64,000 bases of DNA from Dendrobium chrysotoxum (taxonomy: Eukaryota > Streptophyta > Magnoliopsida > Asparagales > Orchidaceae). A program made the position numbers and the translations under genes. The notes under the pieces are model-generated. The model ran no database searches. It was not told the DNA's origin and worked only from the letters and a program-made list of their open reading frames with translations. Positions 1 through 12,800 of this stretch are shown in pieces. The DNA lies in NCBI GenBank assembly GCA_019925795.1, contig CM034305.1, positions 92,726,433-92,790,432 on the forward strand, given 5' to 3'. The first letter of the stretch is position 1. Every line of letters begins with the position of its first letter.

Positions 1-758
1 TGTATCTTGCTATTTTCCTTCTGTTAGTTTGATTCCTGGAATAAAACTACTATTTTCTTTGATTTTCCATTGAATTTGTGGAGTTCTCTCGCTGTTTTTG
101 CTTCTCTTGTTAGGGTTTACTTGAGATCTTCAAGTACTTCCTAACATATTTTTGCATACATATTTGTATTCATGTAATTAGGGTTTGCAGTTAGGTTGTA
201 TATGAGCTGCTGCTCTCCTATTGTACCTATCTTTGAGCATTGTGAATTATTGTCCTTTGCTTGTGGTTTTTTATTTGTCTAGGATTTTTTTCATAAATTT
301 GTGTTTTTATTGATTATTTTTTATATTATTTTTTTCAAATCACTAAGGTTGAACATTTTGTGCGCATGTGAAAAGATATTATAAATTGAATTGTGCATTT
401 GATAGTAACAGTCGTTATCTAATATAGGTTCAAGGTTTTTAAGTTTCTCCGTTTCATAACATGAACCCTTGTTTCCATTGTAGCATGGTATGGCATTTCA
501 TTTGTAATTATATGGGGTTTAGGGAACTTATTGTACGCATTTACAAGCTTCTGCAAATAATGAATTCTTCAAGATTTCCTCAATCTTCTCAAACATCAAA
601 TCTATTTCTTTAGGTGTATCGTATAAGTATTTACCGGGTCTCATTGATCTGTTTTTTGCTTATGCAGTTTTATTTGATAAAAAATGGATTGTTTTAAACA
701 AGATGAAGTGTCAGCTTAACAAGGATTAAATGTATTTACAGCTGGAAGTATATTTCAG
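1..758 (+). other. villin intron, no recognised exon
   Basis: AT-rich, stop-rich sequence with no recognisable villin peptide in any forward frame. It ends in the pyrimidine-rich acceptor before the exon at 759. It is most likely intron, although an unrecognised small exon cannot be excluded. Confidence 0.5.
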
Positions 759-887
759 GTTTCTTGTTCACTTAATTCCTCCTACTGCTATATATTACAA
801 GATCAAACATCGTTCTTCACATGGTTCGGGAGACTTTCATCACCTACAGATCATGATCTTGTTGACAGGTTGCTAGACCAGCTAAAT
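759..887 (+). CDS. VLN: villin exon (gelsolin repeat 5)
   Basis: 43 complete codons from a TTTCAG acceptor to a GTAAGA donor, phase 0 at both ends. The peptide carries LNSSYCYILQ, FFTWFG and DHDLVDRLLDQLN, typical of plant villin repeat 5. A second possible acceptor (TTACAG, exon from 742) keeps the same frame but gives less family-like residues, so 759 is preferred. This is the first exon I can recognise; earlier exons are not visible in 1-740. Confidence 0.85.
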
Positions 888-3800
888 GTAAGATGCCTTT
901 CTATGTGGCATTGAGATTACTTGTTAGTGACTCTCTGTTTCATCCCAGTTATTAGTCCTTGTGAAGTGGATTTGTTAAACAGCTTGTTGCAGCTATGTTT
1001 CTCTGACAACCATGTTTATTTGACAACTTGTCCAGTTATTAGTCCTTGCACCTTTTCTGTATGTCAAGTGTACATATTAGCTTTTCTCAGATTGATATTC
1101 ATTTTGATGACATCTACAGGAAGTTTGAATACTGAAATCTTCTTCTTGCAAAACTTAATACATGTCTTTCAAGGAATTTATTATTCTTCACTGTTTTGGA
1201 ATATTTCATTTGGGTGATTTAAATAAAATATTTACCTTGCTCCCTTAAAATTTTTTTTCTATCCCAGTTATTTTCAGATGAGATTGTATTGTTTGACTAC
1301 AAACTATACTCATCCCCCCTGCTAGCAAGCCCTTACCAAAAAACGTAGTTAAGATAAACTTGTAGATATGACGAGAAAATGCCGCATCTTAAGGAGAATT
1401 GGTCCTATAGCAGTAACATGTTATGTACTGGCAAAGACAAAATCTTATTGTTTTAGCTTGAGCCTTGACATGGCTATATTTTACAGTATATATGCCAACT
1501 TGATATGTTGAAAACAACCATACACACATCTATCAATTTTCTGTGCTACTAAGCGCAAACCCGAGCAAACCAATTGTCTGACATGATGATGAGGACATTT
1601 ACAGGAGTTTCTAGCGCGAGGAGATAACAACGATCGACGACCACGATCTACCTTTGATTATTATTGTATTTGATATATTTTGTTTTATGTTTTATGAGTC
1701 TATTGTATTTTTTTTCGTTTATGCCCTAGCTTAAGGGCCTCGTCATGTGTTTGCCTTAGGGGCAATTGTGTCTTTGTATTTTCTTTATTCCTTTTGGCTA
1801 TTTAAAGCCTTCCTCTCTTCATATGAGGGATGATGATGAATTATGAATGAAATTTCAGATTTCTTTGCTTGATCTCTAAGTGAGCTCTTGAGAGGAGAAA
1901 CCTTAGGTGGGTGATTGCAATACCTGTCAGCCTTAGAAGAGTCCAAGGCTCGCGGTTCATCTTTTCTTTCTCTTCTGTACATCCGGCCACCTCCCCACCT
2001 CCCTACACCCACCGGTTCCTTCCCCTACATCTCCACCCGTCGGCGCCATCCCCTCCTCCTCCTTAAACCGCCGCCTCCTTTGGGAACCAAACCCGCCGGC
2101 CTCCCATAGCTGCCCAGCCGTCGGCTTCATCCTGAACCAGCGGCCAGCCACCACCTCACCACTCCTCTCTCCTCCCTATCCCAAACCGCCGGCCATCTTG
2201 TCACCCTAATCCTGAAATTCAAATTTCAATTGCCATTATTCCCTTTCCTAAATTAGATCACAATTATTTAGGAAAGTTTCCTATTGAGGATTCAATTAAA
2301 TATTTGAATTCGAATACTTTCCTAATGTCAAAACCTAAGTTTGGAAACCTTCCTAATTGAATCAAATCTGAAATTAAACTCAGATTTGATTTCAATCTCT
2401 CTTTATTTCTTGGGGCCCACCTAATTAAAACCAAAATCCCCTCTCCCCTCTCTATATGGCCGGCCCTCTCCCTCTCCCCCTTTCTCCCTCCAATTATTTT
2501 GAATTTGATTTAACTTGCCACCTAAGCAAGGGAAATTAATTCCTGGATTTTCTCCATCTCATCCCTCAAGATCTCACGCATCCATTAGAGGGAAATCCCC
2601 GAAATTCCTTCTCTAGCTTAATGTCCAGATCGCTGGACTAGAAGATTGCTGTCCAGAATTTTCCTGGATGGTATTTGCTGTCCAGGACTTCCAAGACCTG
2701 CAAGTTGCTGTCCCGGAACAACCCCAGAACATCCCCTGCTTGCAGTCCAGAGTTATTTGCTGTCCAGGACCTCCAAGACCTGCAAGTTGCTGTTCTGGAA
2801 CAACCCTAGAACAACCCCTGCTTGCTGTCCAGAGTTTACATGCTGTTGTCCACAGATTCCAGACCATGCTAGTTGGCTATCCTCTGCCCAGAAGCTGCCC
2901 GAACGCTGTCCAAAAGGCCTCCTAGTTGCTGTCCACGGATTTCTGCATGCATCCCTGCACCATACCTCTCATCGAAAGGCTCCAACTACTGTCCAGAATT
3001 CCATAGTCATTCCATGTTGCTGTCCTGACTTTTGGGGCTGAGGAGAGTGCTGATTTGAAACCACTAAGTTTGCCTAATACTTGATAGCGGTGAACTCTTT
3101 CCCTAGTCTCTTATCTTCTTAGTTACCCTATTTCGTGGCTTAATTGACTCACAAGAAGCTTGTTAATTTTCTCCGCTAAAACCTAATAATTGGAAGAGTT
3201 GTGTGAGGAGTCCTTCATAGTACTAATCTCATTGTTAGTCTAGAGATTTCTTGTTGAAACTTTCCATGTATGCAATGTTAGATTAATTATTTGTTATACG
3301 GTCTTAACTTTTATGCATGTGATTTAGCCTAAGCTTGTTTTATCACATTATTGTTTTATCTTAGCGTTTAAATCGGCATAAGTTTTATTTAATATTGTTC
3401 TCTAAATATTAAGCATGCAAATCCCTTAATCTAATCACCCTTGCATGTATGTTCTACATCATCGTGGTATCAGAGCATGGTTAACATAGGAAACATATGC
3501 TAGAAGCCATCCTAGGAGTTTATCTAACTAGTCTTAAGCTTTTGCATGCATATCATCATTTAAAATGATTTTATCTATTGTTATGCTTGCTGTCCACTCA
3601 TTTTGTGCACTACCTAGTGGCATTTAAGTGAACCTAACTTAGTGTGCAGGTGCTAACTTCACTCTAGACATTTCACTCATCACTTGGGCCACTTAATCTA
3701 GTGCTGTAGGTTGCTGTCCACAGCACTCCTGCACTCATTTAGTGGACTTTTAGGCTAGGAACCTTAGCGTTTAGGTGCTGTCCTCGATCCGGTACCCTTC

Positions 3801-6800
3801 CTAATCACCTAGACTATTTTATCCACTAGTGTAGATTGCTGTCCACATCTTTAGTGCACCTTCTGGTGACAATTTGGAGAGTCTAGCTTCGCTTTAGGTG
3901 TTGTCCCCTATCTAGATTCATCCCTAAGTGTTTCCAAGCGCTTTCCAATGGACCCGATAGGACTTCAAAAGAAGTTAGATGACCTAGTTAATATAGTGGG
4001 CTCTATAACTAAGACCAAGAAGGATAAACATGTTGACTCCTCCCACTCTAGGTATATGCCCCATTCGATCAATCACGTTAGTCGGAGGACTACCTACTCT
4101 GCTTATCAACCTAGTCCTGAGACCAAGCCACAACGACCTCCTTTAGAGTCACATAATCATTTGCCCACCTTTGATGGTTCCTCGAACCCTTAGGACTTTA
4201 AGGAATGGGTTAGGCAGTTAGAAAACTATTTTGAAACCCATTTTATTCCTGAGTCCTACCAAGTTAGCATTGCTAAGTCTTGTTTGAACGGTCGTGCTCA
4301 TCAATTTTGGTTGAGATTGAAAGATCATAAAGAGTCTCGTGGTGAGTATCTTACTTCTTATTGGAAAGACATGAGACGAGAACTTAAATTGAAATATCTC
4401 CCCTCTACTTGTGACCAACAATCTGATTTATGGATTAGATCACCACCTGTTCATCAGACTTTTGGGTATTGCACTCGCCAAAATCATACACGTGAAAGTC
4501 AGTCCTACTCACCTTCTACACACCCATCTGATATCGTGACTCCTAGTCCTCACCCAGTGGTAGTAAATAAATCCCCTACCTCCGTAGTTACCCTTAAGTC
4601 TGCCCGACATACCACTCCCACTCATGTATCTGTTTCTAATCAGGAAGAGCCCCCAACACCTAGTGATCTTCATCTGGACCACCACCCTACCTCGTTTGTT
4701 GGGAAAATCCGTGGACATCACTGTGATCGAGACCACCCACCCCTTAGTAACATTAGGGTTGCTGCCCCACCCTATAGGTCTTCTCCTAGCCTTGATGGTC
4801 GACCCTCTATAGGGTCTTCTGCTGGATCGGTCCCACATGACTCCCCACTTGGACCGACTCCTAACCATCATAGTCAACCTTTAGCCTCCCCAGTCCTTAA
4901 CCCTGCAAGTATAATTGTCATAAAGAAATGCATTAAAAAGAAAAAGTCCTCTGAACCTAAGACCGAGTGCCCATTTCGTGGATGTTAATGATATTACTGA
5001 TAATGAGGACTTCTTTGAGAATGAAACTGAAGTGATTGAATTAGACTCCCTGCCTGACTTAAACCCTGATTTAGGAGGTCTAGAATTGTTAAACCGCGAT
5101 ACCTTAGCCTATCCGGATCCTAATCCCATCAAGGATATCCTTTTGGATAATGTTTGCCTAGATGATATTAATTTGATCCCGAAAGAAACTGATCTGACCT
5201 TGAGCACAACGAAAATGAATTCGGAAGACAGTAATTTGAATTTGGATGATTCTGAGCCTAATTTGAACAATGAGCCTCCTCTTGTTTTATTGGAGTTTAT
5301 TTTAGGAGTTGTCCCTTTAGATTTATATTTGACAGAGTGTGTCTCTCCTGATTTGACTTACCTCACCATTCTTTGTATCGACTTTAATGTTAGAGAGAGC
5401 ATTGGCCCATGCCTTCCTATCTCCCCTCTAACTATTGTGCCCACATATGCTCTGGAGACTCTACCCCATCTCTTGAGTCCCATACCTGCTGGTGACCCTT
5501 TGGGCTATCCTATTATGGTAGTGAGTCATGACCCATCATCTTATCATATTCTTGATTCCTACATTATGCCCTCGATATCCTTGTCATTCCCCGTTAAGGA
5601 TCATCTCTCTCCTAGTTGGATGACTTCGTTAGATTACCCTACTGTCACTGGGAGACTATCTGTGACCCTAACTGAGACTCCCTATGGAGATGCCCTTGTA
5701 GCTAAGGATGTCTTCATTGCCCCTCCTACACCAGTTCCCTTAAACATGGAAATTTTTATGTCCTCTCATTTTATGTCTGATCCATCTTTATTCCTATCTA
5801 TGTGTGCTTGTGAGTCAGTATGTTTGTGTGTTTTGTAGTATGTTATCTTCCAAAATTTTCCTCTGTTTAAAATCTGTGTGAGTCCACAATTCATTTCATC
5901 CATTATGCATATCAAGTCTCTTGCATCACATTTTCCCATAATCATCTATCTTGTTGAGTCTTGAATTTTGAACACATGGTTTCGCATAAAACATGCTGCA
6001 TTTGCATCTCATTTCCTGAAATTGCACGCCTAATTGAAAAGAACAATAATAATTATAAACTTTATGATGAATCTAAACGACGATTTAAAACTTTTGAGGT
6101 TGGTAATTCAGTGATGGTGCGGATTCGTCCGGCTCGGTTCCCACAAGGAACTGTAAAGGAATTACATGCTAGAAGTGCGAGATCATTTAAAATAGTCAAT
6201 AAAATCAATGGCAATGGCTACGTAGTGGATCTGCCTGCAGAGTTCAATACTCATTCCTTTTCTAACATAGAAGATTTAGTAGCCTGTGAGGGTACAGAGT
6301 TTAAACCCCAAATTCACTTCAAATTAAGCCTTGTGTGACCCCACCTTGTGAGAACCCCAAGCCTACCTCCACTCTCAAATATTCCCAAAATACCTATAGC
6401 GGAGAAGGTTGACATGATTCTGAGTGATGACATTAATTCCATAAAAGAGGGTGGACGAAGAAGATATCTGATAAGATGGAGAAGTAAATCAGAGATAGAG
6501 GATACGTGGATTGATCGAGAGGAGTTGCAGAGATTGGATCCAAACTCATTTACAGCTCTACGAGAGTCTTTGAGACATCCACTCGACGGAGTCAAGTTTT
6601 CTCCCACCCGGGGAGAATGATGAGGACATCTACAAGAGTTTCTAGCACGAGGAGATATCAACGATCGACAGCCATGATCTACTTTTGATTATTATTGTAT
6701 TTGATGTATTTTGTTTTATGTTTTATGAGTCTATTGTATTTCTTTCCGTTTATGCCCTAGTTTAAGGGCCTCGTCTTGTGTTTGCCTTAGGGGCAATTGT

Positions 6801-9800
6801 GTCTTTGTATTTTCTTTATTCCTTTGGCTATTTAAAGTCTTCCTCTCTTCATGTGAGGGATGATGATGAATTATGAATGAAATTTCAGATTTCTTTGCTT
6901 GATCTCTAAGTGAGTTCTTGAGAGGAGAAACCCTAGGTGGGTGATTGCAATACCCGTCAGCCTTAAAAAAGTCCAAGGCTCACGGTTCATCTTTTCTTTC
7001 TCTTCCGTACATCCGGCCACCTCCCCACCTCCCTACACCCGCCGGCTCCTTCCCCTACATCTCCACCCATCGGCGCCATCCCCTCCTCCTTAAACCGCAG
7101 CCTCCTTTGGGGACCAAACCCGCTGGCCTCCCATAGCTGCCCAGCCGTCGGCTTCATCCTGAACCAGCGGCCAGCCACCACCTCACCACTCCTCTCTCCT
7201 CCCTATCCCAAACCGCCGGCCATCTTGTCACCCTAATCCTGAAATTCAAATTTCAATTGCCATTATTCCCTTTCCTAAATTAGATCACAATTATTTAGGA
7301 AAGTTTTCTATTGAGGATTCAATTAAATATTTGAATTCGAATACTTTCATAATGTCAAAACCTAAGTTTGGAAACCTTCCTAATTGAATCAAATTTGAAA
7401 TTAAACTCAGATTTGATTTCAATCTCTCTTTATTTCTTGGGGCCCACCTAATTAAAACCAAAATCCCCTCTCCCCTCTCTATATGGCCGGCCCTCTCCCT
7501 CTCCCTCTTTCTCCCTCCAATTATTTTGAATTTGATTTAACTTGCCACCTAAGCAAGGGAAATTAATTCCTGGATTTTCTCCATCTCATCCCTCAAGATC
7601 TCACGCATCCATTAGAGGGAAATCCCCGAAATTCCTTCTCTAGCTTAATGTCCAGATTGCTGGACTAGAAGATTGCTGTCTAGAATTTTCCTGGATGGTA
7701 TTTGCTGTCCAGGACTTCCAAGACCTGCAAGTTGCTGTCCCGGAACAACCCCAGAACATCCCCTGCTTGCAGTCCAGAGTTATTTGCTGTCCAGGACCTC
7801 CAAGACCTGCAAGTTGCTGTTCCGGAACAACCCTAGAACAACCCCTGCTTGCTGTCCAGAGTTTACATGCTGTTGTCCACAGATTCCAGACCATGCTAGT
7901 TGGCTATCCTCTGCCCAGAAGCTGCCCGAACGCTGTCCAAAAGGCCTCCTAGTTGCTGTCCACGGATTTCTGCATGCATCCCTGCACCATACCTCTCATC
8001 GGAAGGCTCCAACTGCTGTCCAGAATTCCATAGTCATTCCATGTTGCTGTCCAGACTTTTGGGGCTAAGGAGAGTGCTGATTTGAAACCACTAAGTTTGC
8101 CTAATACTTGATAGCGGTGAACTCTTTTCCTAGTCTCTTATCTTCTTAGTTACCCTATTTCGTGGCTTAATTGACCCACAAGATGCTTGTTAATTTTCTC
8201 TGCTAAAACCTAATAATTGGAAGAGTTGTGTGAGGAGTCCTTCATAGTACTAATCTCATTGTTAATCTAGGGATTTCTTGTTGAAACTTTCCATGTATGC
8301 AATATTAGATTAATTGTTTGTTTTACGGCCTTAACTCTTATGCATGTGATTTAGCCTAAGCTTGTTTTATCATCTTATTATTTTATCTTAGCGTTTAAAT
8401 CGGCATAAGTTCTATTGAATATTGTTCTCTAAATATTAAGCGTGCAAATCCATTAATCTAATCACCCTTGCATGTATGTCCTACATCACATGAATTCGTT
8501 ATTTTGATAATGAGAAATCGTTATAGAAGTTGTTTTAATAAATCTAGTAAATGTGGTTGGTGTTCCATTTGCACATTATGTGGGCTTTGAAAATTCCACG
8601 CCCCGGCCTCTTTGCGCCAGTTCCTTCTTTAATCTGATGGCGGAGACTTTTAATGAGCTTAGGTTCCGGGTGAATTTTCAGAAGGCAGATTGGGTTTTAG
8701 ATCATACGCTACCCAGAGATTTTGCCCTCATTTCATGAGGACTTATAATCTAAGTTTTAGTGTCTTATAGGCACAAGCCTCTATAGTTAATTACTCATCT
8801 TGATAACGAGAGAGAACTTTCGATTAAGGCTAGTCATAAGATAGACGCTGAGTACTTATATAATAGCAACAACTTTAGGATTTGACTTTGATATTGAAAT
8901 TTAGAGTTTATGACTTAAAATCTATCACCGTATACTTAAAACTAATGATGGGGGAATGAAGACGAGCTCGATCAAGATCCTATGGTTCCGTCGTCCGGGG
9001 CTGTTATGATCCCTGGTCTACTTATAGGAGGTAGTCGACCCAACCTGACAGAAGGAACCTTATCAGCAGCCATGGGTTGCTTCGTCCAAGAATACCTTGA
9101 AGGCCTGGGGTGGTGTTTGTCTAAGGGGATAGATTTGAATCCATCTTAGCTGACAGAGGGCTTTATGCCTATCAAATATACCCTATGATTCATTACTCAA
9201 GGGTTTGACGCCATTAGAGAACATACGGGCTTTGGCCGTGATCATAATATAATGGTGTCATTTTGCGGCAAAATCATCGATCAGAGGGCACTTGTCACGT
9301 CCCTACTGGCAAGATACTGTTTGAGGATGAATCTTACTGATATACCAGACACGACATTCGCTCTTTGTGAGCTGAGGATAATTTCAAATTTATGATCCCG
9401 ACAAACGGTTGCGGGAGGTGGATGGGTTGTAGTTTAACTTTTTTTTTTTCAGGTGATAGATTTCATTTTAGAGATTTAGATTTTTATTGGATTTGAGATT
9501 TGGCCAATCTGGTTGATATTTACATTCAACACGGTTATCATCGAGGTGATATTAAAATCACTTTTATTTTTGTAGGAATTTGGAAGGCTTTTCATTATTC
9601 AAGTCAGGTCGACTCCAGTCCTTTCATGGGGGAGGATGAAACTTGAATATTTGACCCACGCAGCATTCTCAAACATTGGTGTTTGCAAATTTGTCGCATT
9701 TGTCGGAGCACACACGGGTTTTAAAATCGAGTGGTGAGAGTTCTATTGGACACTTACATAGGCCATTAATAATGAACAAAGTATACTTCTTAACAATAAA

Positions 9801-12800
9801 AGAGTTTCAATATTTGAGATTTCTTATGTTGACCGATTAACAAAGTTGAATTGATGAAGCATGGGATGCTCAAGACATTGAAGGTTGGTTGTGTAGAATA
9901 AAATTGTTGAATGAATTAGAACCAGTTTGAGCGACGAGTAATGCTATTTAAACTAGTTATCTTGTCAGGCATGTAAAGAAGTAATCTAGTAATTGTAGAA
10001 TCTTTGTCCAACACTCAAGTAATCTTTCTTCAGGCAATCTCAAAGGATACTTATAAGCAACAAACACTTAGCTCTATTTCATTGTAAATATCAGAATATG
10101 AAAGGAAATGTCCTAATTTTTGAATTAAAACAACTCTAATTCCACTTTCTCATTATCCTAAAGGGGTATTCACCATTTTGATCAATATTTTTAGGAATAT
10201 TGATGATGCAAAGAAGAATAAACCAAGCATTGGATTCATCAAAACACAGATATGAAGAGTACATTTCCAAATAGTTGATGTACAAGAATAAAAGCTAGTT
10301 GCTCCACTACATAGTGATTCTAAAATTTTGATTTTATACAAGTGAATGATCATTGAAGTGAAGATGAAGCTTTTCTAGCAGGGAACAAAGAATATTATCT
10401 CAAGGAGATAAACTTAACACTTCCTAAGGGTATGCTAATTGTTATGTCAATTTACATTCAGTAGATCCATTCTCTAGGAGTCATTTAAAAATTAGAAAAG
10501 AATTTCCAATGAATTTCTTTGAGCCAGTCAAGTGCATTAACCTTATATCCACTGAAGTGAGCAAAGGCTGTTATCCATAGGAAGAGAAAGGACATGAATA
10601 TAGACAACCAAGAGGACTGAATTAAAGAATTTTTATATGAGTATGGTGTGTTCTCATCTCAAGACATCTTGTGGGTAGCTCTTGCATTCCAGAAATATTG
10701 TGAAGGTAATCAGTTTAGCTTTGTTGAGTGTAAAGTTAGTGATTCAGCTATTATGAAATGGTTGAATTTTATTAAGTATGCTGCATAGAGGGACATTTGG
10801 AAGGATGAAGGAATGGGTTAGGTATTTTGATTTACAATGTTCCCTACAGCTTGCTTCAAGTGTATCCTTTTATACTTGATGGTGGACAAAATATTAATTC
10901 ACTTCTGAATAGTCTTCCATTTATTATTAGCCTGTGATTGGAGCAATTTTGGATATTCATCCTCAAATGTCGGTGCCATATATTTCTATTATGAAAGATG
11001 CTTTGATTTAGGTTTAATTGTTAGCCTATGAAAGCCTTTTAGAATGATTAAATTGGTGTATATATATTAAATCATTTAAAAATGATAATTTTTGTTTGAA
11101 ATTAAATCATGTGAAGATCATTTGTTAGTTTTCAATTTCAACAGCCTCCCAGCATGATTTCGGCAACCTCCCGGCTCCTCCTCCCCACGAGGGGAGGTTG
11201 GGAAGGCACTTGCCTTTCAATCATCTCGCATGGATCTAAGATACAACGGCGTAAGGTCTTCGCATTTGCAATTATCCTGCCAGGATCTAAGATATAACTG
11301 TACGGGGCCTTCAAATTTAAAACCATCCGTCCAGATCAAAGATCACGTCGCGGGTATTCGAATTAAAAAAAAACATCCTGGCCGGATCTAAGATCGACGT
11401 CGCGAGGTCTTCGAGTCCTGGCTAAATTTTCTTATTATTATTTCTCTTCTCTCTCTCTTTTAAAAATTATACAAATAAACATAGAGAGAGAGAGGGCCGA
11501 CGAGTGCAGGTCGGAGTCACGCACGGTAGTGGCTCGAGCAGGATCGACGAACGGGATGTCGGAGTCAAAGGCTGGGGGCTTGGCCGAGGGTGCTTGTGCG
11601 TGCGGATGGAGGTCTGGAGGTTGGCGGGCTTCGACAGTGCAGAGGGACAAATGAGAGCGCAAGTAAGGGGCTTTGGTTTCCTCTGTGTACGTTCGGATGC
11701 TTTCCTTTTGCGTGTATTTTTGGTTTTGAAGAAATGAACAACAGTTGGAGGGAGTTACGTGAGAGGCGGTTTGTGAGATCATGGGGGAAGTGGAGTATGG
11801 GATCGTGGGTGGTTGAAGCTAGTCGACAGTTAGATGTCAACGCATTATATCAATTTGCTTTCTGTTTGTATCAGCAGTAGTATAATGTGTTCTAAGATGT
11901 TTTTAACGTTAAACATTCAGACTTTGCTTGCACCTTGATATGCATTTATTTAGGTATATTTTACAGTACGTATGTCAAATTCTATTCAGAAAATAATCCT
12001 AAACACATCACTCAAAATTTATCTTTGATATGCATTTATTTAGGCTATAATTTCAATATGTTTGTGTGTTGACCCCCACAACTCAAATCACGCATAAAAG
12101 GACAAAAATGATGAACAAAGTAGTGTACGGGTTAGTACAATGCCTTATTTAAAGGGTCAAACGAGCTCCGATTATCGAACGGACTCCGTCATTGCGTTCA
12201 GAACATCACAAATACTCAAAGACTATATTTTCTATATTCAATTTTGATCACCCGAATTGGTGGCATGAGTCCCAAGGCAACACGCTTAACGAGGACGAGA
12301 GGCCTCGGCACTGCCCAAACGAAGTCCGATCGCAAAACGGACATCGTCGTTGCATTCAGAGCATTGCAAATACTCAAAAATTATATTTTTTATGTTCAAT
12401 TTGGGTCATCTGAATTAGTGGCACGAATCCCGAGGCAACACGCTTATCGAGGAAAAGAGGCCTCGGCACTACCCAAATAAAGTCCGATCGCAAAACGGAC
12501 CTCATCATTGCATTCAAAACATTACAAATACTCAGGAACTACATTTTGGATCATCTAGATTGGTGGCACGAATTTTGAGAGAAAACACGAATGTTGCTCG
12601 ACGCTACCTAAATGACGTCGGATCGACAAACGGACTTCGCCAGTGCGTCCGAATCGCCGTCAATACCCTAAATGCACTACCAATTTATTCAGTTAAGGTG
12701 GTGCACGCAAATCGAGGTAATCCACAAGTAAAGATACACAAATTTGTGCCCAAACAAGGTCCGATTGCGAAACGGACTGCGTCGTTGTGACCGGAATGTC

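Larger units (their letters stand above)
1587..8488 (+). mobile_element. non-autonomous Ty3/gypsy-type LTR retrotransposon, complete ends
   Basis: Full-length element inserted in the villin intron. Its LTRs (1587-3461, 6618-8488) begin TGATGAGGAC and end CTACATCA. A perfect 5-bp target duplication CATGA flanks it (1582-1586, 8489-8493). A primer-binding site complementary to initiator tRNA-Met lies at 3465-3476 and a purine tract sits before 6618. The internal region is only 3.16 kb: a broken gag, an acidic ORF of unknown function, an integrase C-terminal tail and a chromodomain. Protease, reverse transcriptase, RNase H and the integrase core are absent, so it would need proteins from a related chromovirus. 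The LTRs look about 98% alike by eye (not computed), so insertion was fairly recent. Confidence 0.95.

Noticed and set aside
742..758. Upstream extension of the first visible villin exon
   Set aside because: Same frame is open, but the residues gained do not fit the family and 759 has a strong TTTCAG acceptor with phase 0.
921..1217. 98-codon open frame
   Set aside because: No ATG at its start, intron position between recognised villin exons, no motif.
2613..3041. Overlapping Cys/Pro-rich open frames on both strands, repeated at 7640-8068
   Set aside because: They lie in the two LTRs and are translations of the 82-bp duplicated unit; present on both strands and in two frames at once.
11438..11880. 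Open frames on both strands in a GC-rich island
   Set aside because: Several frames open at once because of composition; none has a recognisable motif.
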